NCBI GenBank assembly: GCA_025353485.1
Contig: JANXQO010000071.1
Location: forward strand, 1-50,118
Source: Chitinophagales bacterium
GTDB lineage: Bacteria; Bacteroidota; Bacteroidia; Chitinophagales; Chitinophagaceae
Direction of reading: 5' to 3'
DNA: 50,118 nt
This document shows, in pieces, positions 1 to 7,621 of the stretch. The first letter of the stretch is position 1. Each line of letters starts with the position of its first letter. The notes under the pieces are model-generated. The model was not told the DNA's origin. It saw only the letters and a program-made list of their open reading frames with translations, and made no database searches. The translations under genes were made by a program, and so were the position numbers.

Positions 1-2
1 TT

Positions 3-83
3 GATACCCTGATAAATGTTGCAGAAAGAGAGCTCAATATTGACATCAGAAAAAAGCCTGGCACCAAACAACCCGTGAAATAA
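3..83 (+). pseudogene. C-terminal end of an IS3-type OrfA transposase (partial, enters from the left)
   Basis: An open frame enters from the left edge and stops at TAA 81-83, giving 26 residues that end IDIRKKPGTKQPVK. This charged tail resembles the end of the small helix-turn-helix OrfA of Bacteroidota IS3-family elements, where AEkELnIdIRKK-like endings are common. No OrfB follows: the next 200 bases hold no catalytic DDE frame, so the element looks cut off. The call rests on my memory of the family tail, and only the last part is visible. Confidence 0.45.
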
Positions 84-152
84 TACAAGGCAGTGATGCA
101 AGTTGTGTGCAATCACTTGCTATTCGTAGTATGTCTAAATAATAAAAGTGGC

Positions 153-248
153 GCTGTCCTGAGTTTGCAACTAAGGACATTCTCCATAATTCTTCTCTCA
201 AAATAAAAAATAAAAAAGTATAGTCCTGAGTTACAAACTCAGGACAGC
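153..248. repeat. Short inverted-repeat element with two nested hairpins
   Basis: GCTGTCCTGAGTTTG at 153-167 is the exact reverse complement of 234-248 (15 of 15). Each end also folds on itself: 156-178 is a hairpin with 9 of 10 pairs, and 223-245 is a perfect 10-bp stem with a 3-base loop. The 96-base unit has an A/T-rich centre and no gene. It resembles a miniature inverted-repeat element or relic IS ends, next to the transposase fragment at the window edge. Confidence 0.6.
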
Positions 249-286
249 AGTTTGTTCGTTGGCTGCAAGTTTTAAAGACCCTAAAC

Positions 287-466
287 ATGTCAAGAAGTAA
301 ACACGTAACATTAAACGATTTGAAAGGTTTGACTAAGACACAACTCGAAGAGATGATGTCAAAACCAAATTCATTATTACAGCAATGGACTGACAAAAAT
401 ATTATTAAGAAAGAAGTTAAGAAAACGAGACAGGAGCAAAAACAAATTAATCAGAATAAATTTTGA
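287..466 (+). CDS. Small hypothetical protein, 59 aa
   Basis: ATG 287 to TGA 464-466 encodes 59 residues, starting MSRSKHVTLNDLKGLTKTQL and ending in a Lys/Gln-rich tail. It is mostly polar and helical, with no signal peptide or membrane segment. It is a free-standing frame between the inverted-repeat element and the first cassette-like boundary. I do not recognise a family. The coding-like composition and lack of overlap make it plausible, but small size keeps confidence modest. Confidence 0.4.
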   Translation: MSRSKHVTLNDLKGLTKTQLEEMMSKPNSLLQQWTDKNIIKKEVKKTRQEQKQINQNKF

Positions 467-586
467 ACCTTTTATTCATCTTCCGCCGTTGTTTGTGTTC
501 AAATAGGTTTTGTGAGTGAGCTGCACCAACAACTGTATTACGCAACCCAAAGTGTAATAATCCCTGTATATTGGTTGGCAGCGGAA

Positions 587-619
587 AGTTTTTTCACAAA
601 CTCCCGTTATAGGCAATGC
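587..619. repeat. Left boundary repeat of unit 1 (attC-like)
   Basis: AGTTTTTTCACAAACTC (587-603) is identical to 1921-1937. It is followed by GTTATAGGCAATGC (606-619), which is the reverse complement, with one mismatch, of 1411-1424 at the other end of the gene unit 684-1380. GTT at the inner edge facing AAC at the far edge recalls the R' and R'' core sites of integron attC sites. Homology to true attC is inferred, not shown. Confidence 0.45.
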
Positions 620-628
620 TACCGGAGC

Positions 629-684
629 CTCTGCTAACGGGAATATTCACTTAAAAATGAACATTTTTTCATAAATTAGCAGAG
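629..684. repeat. Inverted repeat overlapping the start of the GNAT-like gene
   Basis: CTCTGCTAA (629-637) and TTAGCAGAG (676-684) are perfect 9-base inverted repeats separated by 38 bases. The right arm ends on the G of the GTG start codon of the 174-residue protein. In mRNA the stem could hide the ribosome entry site, and as DNA it could be an operator. Either role is inference. Confidence 0.4.
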
Positions 685-1208
685 TGAAAAAACGACAACA
701 AATACCTCTCGATTTCATCATAGATAAGCTGACGAACTCTATTGAAAACACTTCCACTGGCGAGGTTTTTGACACTGAGATTGTGAGACTGACCATTAAG
801 GATATTACTCAACTCAAGAAGGCCGATTGGAAATTTAATTGGATAAAAGAGATTAAAGACAAAACTAAAGAAGTTTACAAACTTACTACTGCTAACAACC
901 CGACAATTATTCAAGGTTTACTAAGCTTTGAGGACAAGCAAGACCACATTTTCATGCACCTTATTGAAAGTGCAAAGTTCTACAAGAATAAAGACAAAGT
1001 TTACTTAGGCGTTCCAGGTAATCTTGTTGCTTATGCTTGCAAGGTGTCATCTGACAAAGGTTATGAGGGCTTTCTTGCTTTTGATGCAAAGTCAGCACTA
1101 ATTAAACACTATAAAGAAACACTTTACGCAACACATTTTCGTGGACTTCGAATGTTTATTGAAACAAACGCAGCAAACCGATTAATTTCTCAATATTATA
1201 AATCATAA
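684..1208 (+). CDS. GNAT-like N-acetyltransferase-fold protein, 174 aa
   Basis: GTG at 684 gives MKKRQQIPLDFIIDKLTNSI and a 174-residue soluble protein with no leader. The C-terminal half has the layout of a GNAT acyltransferase: a strand and turn YLGVPGNLVAYACKVS (about residues 103-118), then GYEGFLAFDAK, HYKETLYATHF, and RMFIET before a terminal helix. The substrate is unknown. It is followed after 4 bases by a 55-residue gene, so the two are probably cotranscribed. GNAT enzyme plus tiny partner is an arrangement seen in toxin-antitoxin pairs, but the usual upstream DUF1778 antitoxin is absent. The fold call comes from sequence pattern only. Confidence 0.55.
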   Translation: MKKRQQIPLDFIIDKLTNSIENTSTGEVFDTEIVRLTIKDITQLKKADWKFNWIKEIKDKTKEVYKLTTANNPTIIQGLLSFEDKQDHIFMHLIESAKFYKNKDKVYLGVPGNLVAYACKVSSDKGYEGFLAFDAKSALIKHYKETLYATHFRGLRMFIETNAANRLISQYYKS

Positions 1209-1212
1209 CAAA

Positions 1213-1380
1213 ATGGGACTAATAAAAGAACCGAAAAATGTTGACTTTACCGTTCAGTCAAAACCTTGGACAGAGGAAGAACTTCGTGATTTCAGAAAAC
1301 TTATGGCTAAGCTTAAAGAAAAAAATGCTTTAAGAAAATTTCGATCTACTTCTAAAGCAAAGAAAAAGGCATTAGCCTAG
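1213..1380 (+). CDS. Small basic protein, 55 aa, partner of the GNAT-like gene
   Basis: ATG 1213 to TAG 1378-1380, four bases after the stop of the GNAT-like gene. The protein starts MGLIKEPKNVDFTVQSKPWT, then has an acidic-to-basic helix (TEEELRDFRKLMAKLKEK) and a Lys/Arg-rich tail. The tight spacing implies translation from the same message. It could be an antitoxin or regulator of its neighbour. I do not recognise a named family. Confidence 0.6.
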   Translation: MGLIKEPKNVDFTVQSKPWTEEELRDFRKLMAKLKEKNALRKFRSTSKAKKKALA

Positions 1381-1410
1381 TTCGACTGACTGTACTTAAT
1401 ACCCATGAAA

Positions 1411-1445
1411 GCACTGCCTATAACAAGGGTCACTGTTGCACAACC
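1411..1445. repeat. Right boundary repeat of unit 1 (attC-like)
   Basis: GCACTGCCTATAAC (1411-1424) mirrors 606-619 with one mismatch. It runs into GGTCACTGTTGCACAACC (1428-1445), which matches 2522-2539 at 17 of 18 positions. The same motif therefore closes two different gene units. GTTG-CA-CAAC within it is itself palindromic. The TATAACAA start is reminiscent of Vibrio-type attC sites. Confidence 0.45.
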
Positions 1446-1521
1446 TTAATTATAAAAAACTATTGGCAGTTTCTCTTTACAGGCATTTAGAAGCTTTTGT
1501 GGTGGGGCTATTTTTTATTTT

Positions 1522-1818
1522 TTACAAAGCATAGCGATGGATGGAAAAATTTTCCTGCTGTATTGGCCTTACAATAAACTGCAGTAAAATGTTTTTGATA
1601 AAGACAAAACCTTCCCCTGTTTTTGTTTTCATTATTGCCATTGCTTTGATATTTGTTTTTGATGCGGTAAACTTCAGCCACTTCTTTAAATTATAAACTG
1701 TGGCTGCTATCAGCAGCATTTTATTGGCTGCTTTTATTCCTCTTGCATTTAATCTTTTCATGCCTCTAAAATTTATCAGCTTTCCCCACACCGGTCTACT
1801 GTACTGAAATAGGTTTGA
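1522..1818 (-). pseudogene. IS1182-like transposase, C-terminal remnant
   Basis: On the minus strand the frame reads SNLFQYSRPVWGKLINF, RGMKRLNARGIKAANKM, LLIAATVYNLKKWLKF and ends normally at 1522. This matches the end of IS1182-family DDE transposases, which typically read EPV-x-G-x-LINF ... RG-x-x-x-ANK-x-x-x-MAA-x-AYNLKK-x-x-KF. A stop lies just upstream (1819-1821), and the catalytic domain is missing, so about 100 residues of an originally much longer protein survive. It sits between two boundary repeats and is presumably inactive. Confidence 0.65.
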
Positions 1819-1920
1819 TTACGGTTGTTGCCTTGTATGAATTGCATACGCTATTCTTTTACAAAAATCATACAATGACGGGGCAATTCACATAGTGTGT
1901 ATATTTGATTGAAGGCAGGG

Positions 1921-1954
1921 AGTTTTTTCACAAACTCACATTAACGGCAAGTCA
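1921..1954. repeat. Left boundary repeat of unit 2 (attC-like)
   Basis: AGTTTTTTCACAAACTC (1921-1937) is identical to 587-603. It is followed by TTAACGGCA (1941-1949), partly complementary to TGCCGCTAAAA at 2508-2518 beyond the next gene. The arrangement matches that of unit 1, but the inner GTT core is ATT here, so the site is either degenerate or not a real attC. Confidence 0.4.
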
Positions 1955-2009
1955 GCGACGACTCTATAAAACAAAGAATATTACATAAAATGTTTTTAAA
2001 AATTATCAA

Positions 2010-2498
2010 ATGGCTAATAAAAACAAAATTTCAAGTATTGTATTTTCAGTCTATATTCTGCTATCTTTCTATGTTTTTGGTGGAGGTATAGTAAATTCAT
2101 TGGTTGCTTACAGAACATGGCGTGCGGTAGGTGCAAATGAATTTCCTAAATTTCATGAAATTGATAGTTCGCTGATTATTCCACTATTTGTTGTTTTCTT
2201 TTTCTTATCCTTCATCCCTCAGATTTTATTATTTTGGTTTCGACCGATGATTATATCCAAATGGTTAGTTTGGTTGGCATTATTTTTTAATTTAATAACC
2301 CTTGTCTCAACTATAACTATTCAAATCCCTATTCAAGTGGAGCTTGGTAAAAAATTTTCTTTAGAATTAATTGAAAGGCTTATATCAACCGATTTCATTT
2401 ATAGAAGAATTCCAATGTTATTATTGGCTATAATAAATTTTATAATGCTATATAAAGTAGTGAAGCATTCTAGTAATAAGCCAGACCCTTCGACATAA
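2010..2498 (+). CDS. Four-helix integral membrane protein, possibly DUF1772-like, 162 aa
   Basis: ATG 2010 begins MANKNKISSIVFSVYILLSF. Four hydrophobic segments are visible near residues 8-30, 53-75, 83-105 and 133-150. A conserved-looking stretch, YRTWRAVGANEFPKFHE, lies between the first two and IPIQVELGKK between the last two. This resembles the anthrone-oxygenase-like DUF1772 family of small inner-membrane proteins, but I am not certain. The gene stands alone, enclosed by boundary repeats 1921-1954 and 2508-2539, like a one-gene cassette. Confidence 0.6.
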   Translation: MANKNKISSIVFSVYILLSFYVFGGGIVNSLVAYRTWRAVGANEFPKFHEIDSSLIIPLFVVFFFLSFIPQILLFWFRPMIISKWLVWLALFFNLITLVSTITIQIPIQVELGKKFSLELIERLISTDFIYRRIPMLLLAIINFIMLYKVVKHSSNKPDPST

Positions 2499-2507
2499 GA
2501 AAGATTA

Positions 2508-2539
2508 TGCCGCTAAAAAGAGGTCACAGTTGCACAACC
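2508..2539. repeat. Right boundary repeat of unit 2 (attC-like)
   Basis: TGCCGCTAAAAAG (2508-2520) leads into GGTCACAGTTGCACAACC (2522-2539), identical to 1428-1445 except one base. With 1921-1954 it brackets the membrane-protein gene at 2010-2498. The same two flank types occur in the same order around two unrelated gene units, which is the argument that they are boundaries rather than chance. Confidence 0.45.
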
Positions 2540-2599
2540 CTTCTGTTATTGGTGCGCCTTACGCACATTGCCTCATTAAACACAACCTTGGCGACAATT

Positions 2600-2692
2600 A
2601 AGTATCGCAAAGAACGCTAAGATTTCTGCAAAGAACACAAAGTTATATTCTCTGCGAACTTTGCGTTTTACTCTGCATTCTTTGCGATACTT
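2600..2692. repeat. Long imperfect hairpin built from TTTGCG-type repeats
   Basis: AAGTATCGCAAAGAA (2600-2614) pairs perfectly with TTCTTTGCGATACTT (2678-2692). Between them lie further imperfect copies such as CTGCAAAGAACACAAAG and CTGCGAACTTTGCG, which also pair across the centre. The element lies in the 357-base gap 2499-2855, where I see no gene. I have seen similar intergenic palindromes in Bacteroidota. Role unknown; it could fold as a terminator-like RNA. Confidence 0.6.
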
Positions 2693-2855
2693 TTCCTTTT
2701 ACTATTCCCCGTTTGTAACCAGGGCTTAATAAAAAAATACCGCCACGCATTTTCATTTGGATGGCTTTTTAAAATCTTATAGTTTTAATCTTCGTAAACT
2801 TAAATGTTGCCTCATTTTGTAAACGAACTTTAATCTATTTCAAACAAGTGAAAAA

Positions 2856-3311
2856 ATGAAAAAAATAATAGAATTAATAAACAAAGTTGAAAATACCATA
2901 CCAAAGCAAGAGGCAATTAATTCATCAGTTTCTGCATCTGCTGTTGGCTGGCATATTGAGCATATTTTTTTAACAATCAATGTGATTGTAGATGAATTAA
3001 AAAAAAATAAACCTCGAAAATATAAATCTACTTTTAGTTTTGCCCGGATTATTGTTTTTACAATGAACAAAATTCCAAGAGGCCGGGCAAAATCTCCTAA
3101 AATTGTTACTCCCAAAAAATTTGATATTGAAACGCTAAAAATGCATAGTGAAAAAACCAAAATTAAAATTCAGGAACTAACTGTAATTGATGCTGACAAT
3201 TATTTTACACATCCTTTTTTTGGAAATTTAAAACTAAAACCAACCATAAAGTTTTTAGGAATACATACAAAACATCATTTAGATATTATCTCAGATATTC
3301 TGGCAAATTAG
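2856..3311 (+). CDS. DinB-like / DUF1569-type four-helix protein, 151 aa
   Basis: ATG 2856 begins MKKIIELINKVENTIPKQEA. Two His clusters expected to bind metal in the DinB/YfiT superfamily are present: GWHIEH (residues 31-36) near the N terminus and HTKHHLDII near the C terminus. THPFFGNLKLKPTIKFLG before the second cluster is typical of the DUF1569 subgroup. Size fits the family (about 150). No leader, so cytoplasmic. Members are thought to be thiol-dependent transferases or of unknown role; none can be assigned here. It is monocistronic. Confidence 0.75.
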   Translation: MKKIIELINKVENTIPKQEAINSSVSASAVGWHIEHIFLTINVIVDELKKNKPRKYKSTFSFARIIVFTMNKIPRGRAKSPKIVTPKKFDIETLKMHSEKTKIKIQELTVIDADNYFTHPFFGNLKLKPTIKFLGIHTKHHLDIISDILAN

Positions 3312-3436
3312 AGTAAACAGTACTCCTTAACCTTATTGATCTTAACTTAATTGCGGCCAGCATAATACCATCACTCCCCGTAATCCTTTCTAAATATCTT
3401 TTATAATAATTTTTTATTCAACAGAACTCAAATGGA

Positions 3437-3444
3437 TATATTTG
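3437..3444 (+). promoter_or_regulatory. Candidate -7 promoter element before the M16 peptidase operon
   Basis: TATATTTG matches the Bacteroidota -7 consensus TAnnTTTG, 23 bases before the ATG at 3467. No clear TTTG/TTG is seen 17-23 bases upstream, only A/T-rich sequence, so this is a partial match. Confidence 0.35.
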
Positions 3445-3466
3445 CGCTCTAAATAAAACTTCATCC

Positions 3467-4792
3467 ATGCGCATAAAAAACAAAGTTTTGGCAACAGCAA
3501 TATTTTGCTTTGTTCTTCTAAATCTAAACGCACAACAGGTAAAGTTTAAAGAGTATGATTTACCTAACGGGCTGCATGTTATACTGCACCAGGATAAATC
3601 TGCACCCGTTGTTGCAGTTACTGTATTTTATCACGTAGGTTCAAAAAATGAACAGGTTGGAAGAACAGGATTTGCTCACTTTTTTGAACATCTTTTATTT
3701 GAAGGCACAGACAATATTAAACGTGGTGAATTTTCAAAATATGTTTCCAGTAATGGTGGCCAGGATAATGCAACCACATCGCAGGACAGAACTTTTTATT
3801 ATGAAGTATTTCCTTCTAATCAATTAAAGCTTGGTTTATGGCTGGAGAGTGAAAGAATGATGCATCCTGTAATTAATGATATAGGTGTAAAAACACAAAA
3901 CGAAGTTGTGAAAGAAGAAAAGCGCCAGCGGGTAGACAACCAGCCTTACGGTCATGTTTTGGAACAGGCTTTTACCAGCCTGTTTATCAAACATCCTTAT
4001 CGTTGGCAGCCTATTGGTTCTATGTCAGATCTTGATGCAGCCAAGCTAACGGAGTTTCAGGCTTTCTTTAAAAAATACTATATCCCTAATAATGCAGTGC
4101 TAACAATTGCCGGTGATATTAATATTGAGGAAACAAAAAAATTAGTAAGCGATTATTTCAGTGATATACCAAAAGGTGCTGCAATAATTCAGCCTGTAAT
4201 TATGGAAACCCCGATAACAAAAGAGATCATTGATACAGGGTATGATGCTAACATTAAAATTCCTGCTATTGTTGCCTGCTACCGTACCCCAGGCCTTGCA
4301 ACACACGATTCAAAAGTATTGCAGATGATAACAACTTATTTATCCGGCGGGGCAAGCTCCAAGCTGTACAAAAAAATGGTAGATGATAAAAAAAATTCCT
4401 TACAGGTTGGCGCTTTTAATCTGGCATTAGAAGATTATGGAGCCTATATAACGTTTGCCTTACCAAATAATAATACACCGTTACCTGTGCTTTTAAAAGA
4501 TATAGATGATGAAGTTGCAAAAGTGCAAACTCAACTTATTAGTGAGCAGGATTACAAAAAGCTAATGAACCAATTTGAAAATGCCTTTGTAAATAATAAT
4601 ACCTCTATGTTAGGCGTAGCAGGTAATCTTTCAGGCTCGTACATCTATCACAAAAATACTAACTACATTAATGAGGAGTTGGTAGAAATGAGAAAGATAA
4701 CAAGAGAACAAATAAGATCGGTAGCTCAAAAATATCTCAACAAAAATCAAAGAGTGGTTTTATATTATTTACCTAAATCCTCTGATCAATAA
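3467..4792 (+). CDS. Secreted M16 (pitrilysin-like) zinc metallopeptidase, catalytic subunit, 441 aa
   Basis: A signal peptide (residues 1-22, ending LNLNAQQ) precedes an M16 N-terminal domain. The inverted zinc motif HxxEH is present as HFFEH at residues 71-75, and the third ligand is a Glu about 76 residues later in VVKEEKRQR (E151). The length of about 440 is that of the bacterial two-subunit M16 peptidases such as those paired as active and inactive chains. It probably acts in the periplasm on oligopeptides. The gene is followed after 27 bases by a second M16 protein lacking the zinc motif, as expected for such a heterodimer. Confidence 0.9.
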   Translation: MRIKNKVLATAIFCFVLLNLNAQQVKFKEYDLPNGLHVILHQDKSAPVVAVTVFYHVGSKNEQVGRTGFAHFFEHLLFEGTDNIKRGEFSKYVSSNGGQDNATTSQDRTFYYEVFPSNQLKLGLWLESERMMHPVINDIGVKTQNEVVKEEKRQRVDNQPYGHVLEQAFTSLFIKHPYRWQPIGSMSDLDAAKLTEFQAFFKKYYIPNNAVLTIAGDINIEETKKLVSDYFSDIPKGAAIIQPVIMETPITKEIIDTGYDANIKIPAIVACYRTPGLATHDSKVLQMITTYLSGGASSKLYKKMVDDKKNSLQVGAFNLALEDYGAYITFALPNNNTPLPVLLKDIDDEVAKVQTQLISEQDYKKLMNQFENAFVNNNTSMLGVAGNLSGSYIYHKNTNYINEELVEMRKITREQIRSVAQKYLNKNQRVVLYYLPKSSDQ

Positions 4793-4819
4793 TTTCTTTT
4801 CCAATTTAAAAAATTAATA

Positions 4820-6907
4820 ATGAAAAAAATATTTATAGCTGTATCAGGAATTTTTATCATGATTACTTCCTGTGCACAAACAAAAGTAGACAGAACAAAA
4901 CCACCTGCCGGCGGGCCTGCTCCTATATTATCAATCGGCGAACCTGTAACCTATAAATTAGCTAACGGAATAACTGTATTGGTGGTTGAAAATCATAAAT
5001 TACCAAAAGTGTCTGCTACCTATACTATTGATTATGGGCCGGTAACAGAAGGAAACAAAGCAGGTGTAATGAGTATAATGGGAAGTATGCTTGGAGAAGG
5101 TACAACTAATATGAACAAGGCTGCATTTGATGAAGCAGTGGATCAAATGGGTGCAGATGTAAATCTTAGTGAAAGCGGTGGCACCACATCTGCATTAACA
5201 AGGTATTTTGATAAAGCCTTTATGCTGATGACTGATGCACTATTACATCCTGCATTGCCGGCAGCATCATTTGATAAAATAAAATCATTAACTCTTACGG
5301 GTTTAAAATCAAATGAAAAAAATGCAAAAGCGATTTCAACAAGAGTTGTCAGCGCATTAAATTTTGGAGTTGATCACCCATCAGGTGAGTTTGAAACAGA
5401 ACAGACCATTAATAATATTACACTTGATGATATAAAAAAATCCTTTTCACAATACATAACTCCATCACGCGGCTTTCTAACTTTTGTAGGAGATATAAAA
5501 CCTGAGCATGCTAAGGAGCTTGCTGAGAAAGCATTTGGAACGTGGAAGGGAAATACAATATCATTAGTGAATCCTGCTGATGTAAAAAATCCAGGTAAAA
5601 CTGAAATTGATCTTATTGATGTATCCAATGCAGTACAATCAGAAATTACAGTTACAAACCTGGTAAGAATTCCATTAAACAGCCCTGATTATTTCCCGGT
5701 ATTATTAGCCAATAATATTTTAGGTGGCACCGGAGATGCAAGATTGTTTATGAACCTGAGAGAAAAACATGGTTACACGTATGGTGCCTATTCAAATATT
5801 GGCAGTGGACGTTTTCAAACAACATTTAATTCAACGGCTTCCGTTCGTAGCGAAAAAGTTGACAGCGCTGTTATGGAAATATTACATGAGATAAATAATA
5901 TTCGCACAACAAGAGTAAGTGATGAAGAATTAAAAAATGCAAAAGCTTTATATGCCGGTAATTTTGCACTTGGGCTTGAAGATCCTGCCCGTGCAGCGAG
6001 TTTTGCAAGCAACATAATTTTAAATGATCTTCCAAAAGATTTTTATAAAACTTATTTACAAACAATAAATGCAGTAACGGCTGAAGATGTACAAAGAGTT
6101 GCTAAAAAATATTTTAATTATGATAACACAAGAATAATTGTTGTTGGCAAAGCTGCGACAGTAAAACAAGGCTTATCAAAATTGGGATATACTGTGAATA
6201 TGTACGACAGGTTTGCAAAACCCGTACAGGAAACGTCGTCAACTATGTTAGTACCAGTTGGTGTTACAGCAAAAGACATTATAGCAAAATATATAACAGC
6301 CATTGGTGGTGCAGAAGAGTTAAGGAAAATAAATTCAATAGCAATGACGGGCAGCATGAGCATGCAGGGAATGAACCTGAATGTTACAGAGAAAAAAATG
6401 GCTCCTAATATGAGCATGATGGAAATAAATATGAACGGACAGGCGATGATGCGCCAGGCATTTAATGGTACTGCAGGTTATCAATCGCAGATGGGTAATA
6501 AGCAGCCCATGGGAGAGGATGAACTGGCGGAGAATAAAAACAACAAAGGATTATTTCAACAATTGTTTTATAATGATGCAGGGTATAAATTAGAATTGGC
6601 AGGAAGCGAAAAAGTGGGTAATAATGATGCCTATAAAATAAATACAACTTCTGCCACAGGCGTAAAAACTATTGAATATTATGATACAAAAACCGGCTAT
6701 CTTTTAAAAACTGAAAAGTCAACAAAAACTGCAGCCGGTGATGTAATGCAAACAATTGAATTCAGCAACTTTAAAAAAGTTGGCAATACAATTTTTCCTT
6801 TTTCAACTTCCATTTCAGTACAAACAGCCGTGGGTAATCAGGATTTTGTAATTGAACTGGCAGATATAAAATTAAATGAAGGCGTAAAAGCTGATGACTT
6901 TAAATAA
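4820..6907 (+). CDS. M16 peptidase-like lipoprotein, non-catalytic partner with extra C-terminal domain, 695 aa
   Basis: The leader MKKIFIAVSGIFIMITSC ends in a lipobox Cys (C18). Residues about 40-470 form an M16 fold, but the zinc motif is absent: the corresponding region reads AGVMSIMGSMLGEGT. The RY-type substrate pocket signature of inactive chains is present in LREKHGYTYGAYS. Residues about 485-695 (GGAEELRKINSI ... FPFSTSISV) resemble the LolA-like lipoprotein-handling domain often fused to Bacteroidota M16 proteins. It likely pairs with the upstream active subunit at the inner face of the outer membrane. Confidence 0.88.
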   Translation: MKKIFIAVSGIFIMITSCAQTKVDRTKPPAGGPAPILSIGEPVTYKLANGITVLVVENHKLPKVSATYTIDYGPVTEGNKAGVMSIMGSMLGEGTTNMNKAAFDEAVDQMGADVNLSESGGTTSALTRYFDKAFMLMTDALLHPALPAASFDKIKSLTLTGLKSNEKNAKAISTRVVSALNFGVDHPSGEFETEQTINNITLDDIKKSFSQYITPSRGFLTFVGDIKPEHAKELAEKAFGTWKGNTISLVNPADVKNPGKTEIDLIDVSNAVQSEITVTNLVRIPLNSPDYFPVLLANNILGGTGDARLFMNLREKHGYTYGAYSNIGSGRFQTTFNSTASVRSEKVDSAVMEILHEINNIRTTRVSDEELKNAKALYAGNFALGLEDPARAASFASNIILNDLPKDFYKTYLQTINAVTAEDVQRVAKKYFNYDNTRIIVVGKAATVKQGLSKLGYTVNMYDRFAKPVQETSSTMLVPVGVTAKDIIAKYITAIGGAEELRKINSIAMTGSMSMQGMNLNVTEKKMAPNMSMMEINMNGQAMMRQAFNGTAGYQSQMGNKQPMGEDELAENKNNKGLFQQLFYNDAGYKLELAGSEKVGNNDAYKINTTSATGVKTIEYYDTKTGYLLKTEKSTKTAAGDVMQTIEFSNFKKVGNTIFPFSTSISVQTAVGNQDFVIELADIKLNEGVKADDFK

Positions 6908-6920
6908 AAAAATTAAAATG

Positions 6921-6963
6921 AAAAAGGAATGGAGAAGAATTATTCTATCTTCCATTCCTTTTT
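6921..6963. terminator. Bidirectional terminator between M16 operon and trmH
   Basis: AAAAAGGAATGGA (6921-6933) pairs perfectly with TCCATTCCTTTTT (6951-6963), followed by T-rich sequence on the plus strand and preceded by A-rich sequence that becomes T-rich on the minus strand. The right arm lies inside the last codons of trmH, whose stop is at 6940-6942 in the loop, so coding and terminator functions overlap. Confidence 0.75.
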
Positions 6964-7521
6964 TAATTCAACCAATTGTTGTTCGCCAAGCTTTGGTTCA
7001 TTATAATGTGCTGCTATTTGCTTTTGCCTGAAGGCTTCGTACAACGTAACTGCGCAAGCCACAGAAATATTTAATGATTTAATTATACCAACCTGTGGGA
7101 TAATAAAAGTTCCATCAACGAGCTTTGTAATTTCTTCACTCACACCAAATGTTTCATTGCCAAAAACCAATGCAACAGATTCAGTTAAATTTAATTGATG
7201 AAGCATAGTGGCATCTTCACTTAAATGGGTTGCATAAATTTTTTTGTATCTCTTTCTTAATTCGGTAAAGCATTCATCAACGTTTGTAAATTGGTGAATG
7301 GTTAACCATTCTGCTGCGGTGGAAGAACTTCTGTAGCCCCATTTTTTATGAGGAGGGATCTTGTTATTTAAAATATAAACATCCTGTATTCCTACAGCAT
7401 CGCAGGTTCGCATAACAGCAGAAATATTGTGAGGATCAAAAACATTTTCTAATACAACGGTAATATCAGGTTGCCGTTTATTTAAAACAGAAGTTAATCG
7501 CTTATATCGCTCAGCAGTCAT
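6940..7521 (-). CDS. trmH: tRNA (guanosine-18) 2'-O-methyltransferase TrmH
   Basis: A 193-residue SPOUT (SpoU-type) methyltransferase. Motif 1 is seen at DPHNISAVMRTCDAVG, motif 2 at ALVFGNETFGVSEE and motif 3 at SLNISVACAVTLYEAFRQ, which together form the trefoil knot that binds S-adenosylmethionine. The N-terminal half carries PPHKKWGYRSSSTAAEWL, typical of TrmH rather than RlmB. It methylates G18 of tRNA D-loops. No leader, so cytoplasmic. It converges with the M16 operon. A second SPOUT enzyme, RlmB, is at 44030-44800. Confidence 0.85.
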   Translation of the reverse strand: MTAERYKRLTSVLNKRQPDITVVLENVFDPHNISAVMRTCDAVGIQDVYILNNKIPPHKKWGYRSSSTAAEWLTIHQFTNVDECFTELRKRYKKIYATHLSEDATMLHQLNLTESVALVFGNETFGVSEEITKLVDGTFIIPQVGIIKSLNISVACAVTLYEAFRQKQIAAHYNEPKLGEQQLVELKKEWKIE

Positions 7522-7621
7522 ATCAATTAATAATCTTTATAAACAAAGTTTAAAAGTATTATTAAAAGATGAGTTAATAATGTAACAGTATCACTGTTTA
7601 TCCTTTTTTAAATCTTATTTC

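Noticed and set aside
46-396. Minus-strand frame of 116 residues
   Set aside because: It covers the inverted-repeat element and overlaps the start of the more plausible 59-residue plus-strand gene; the translation is Cys-rich and without known domains.
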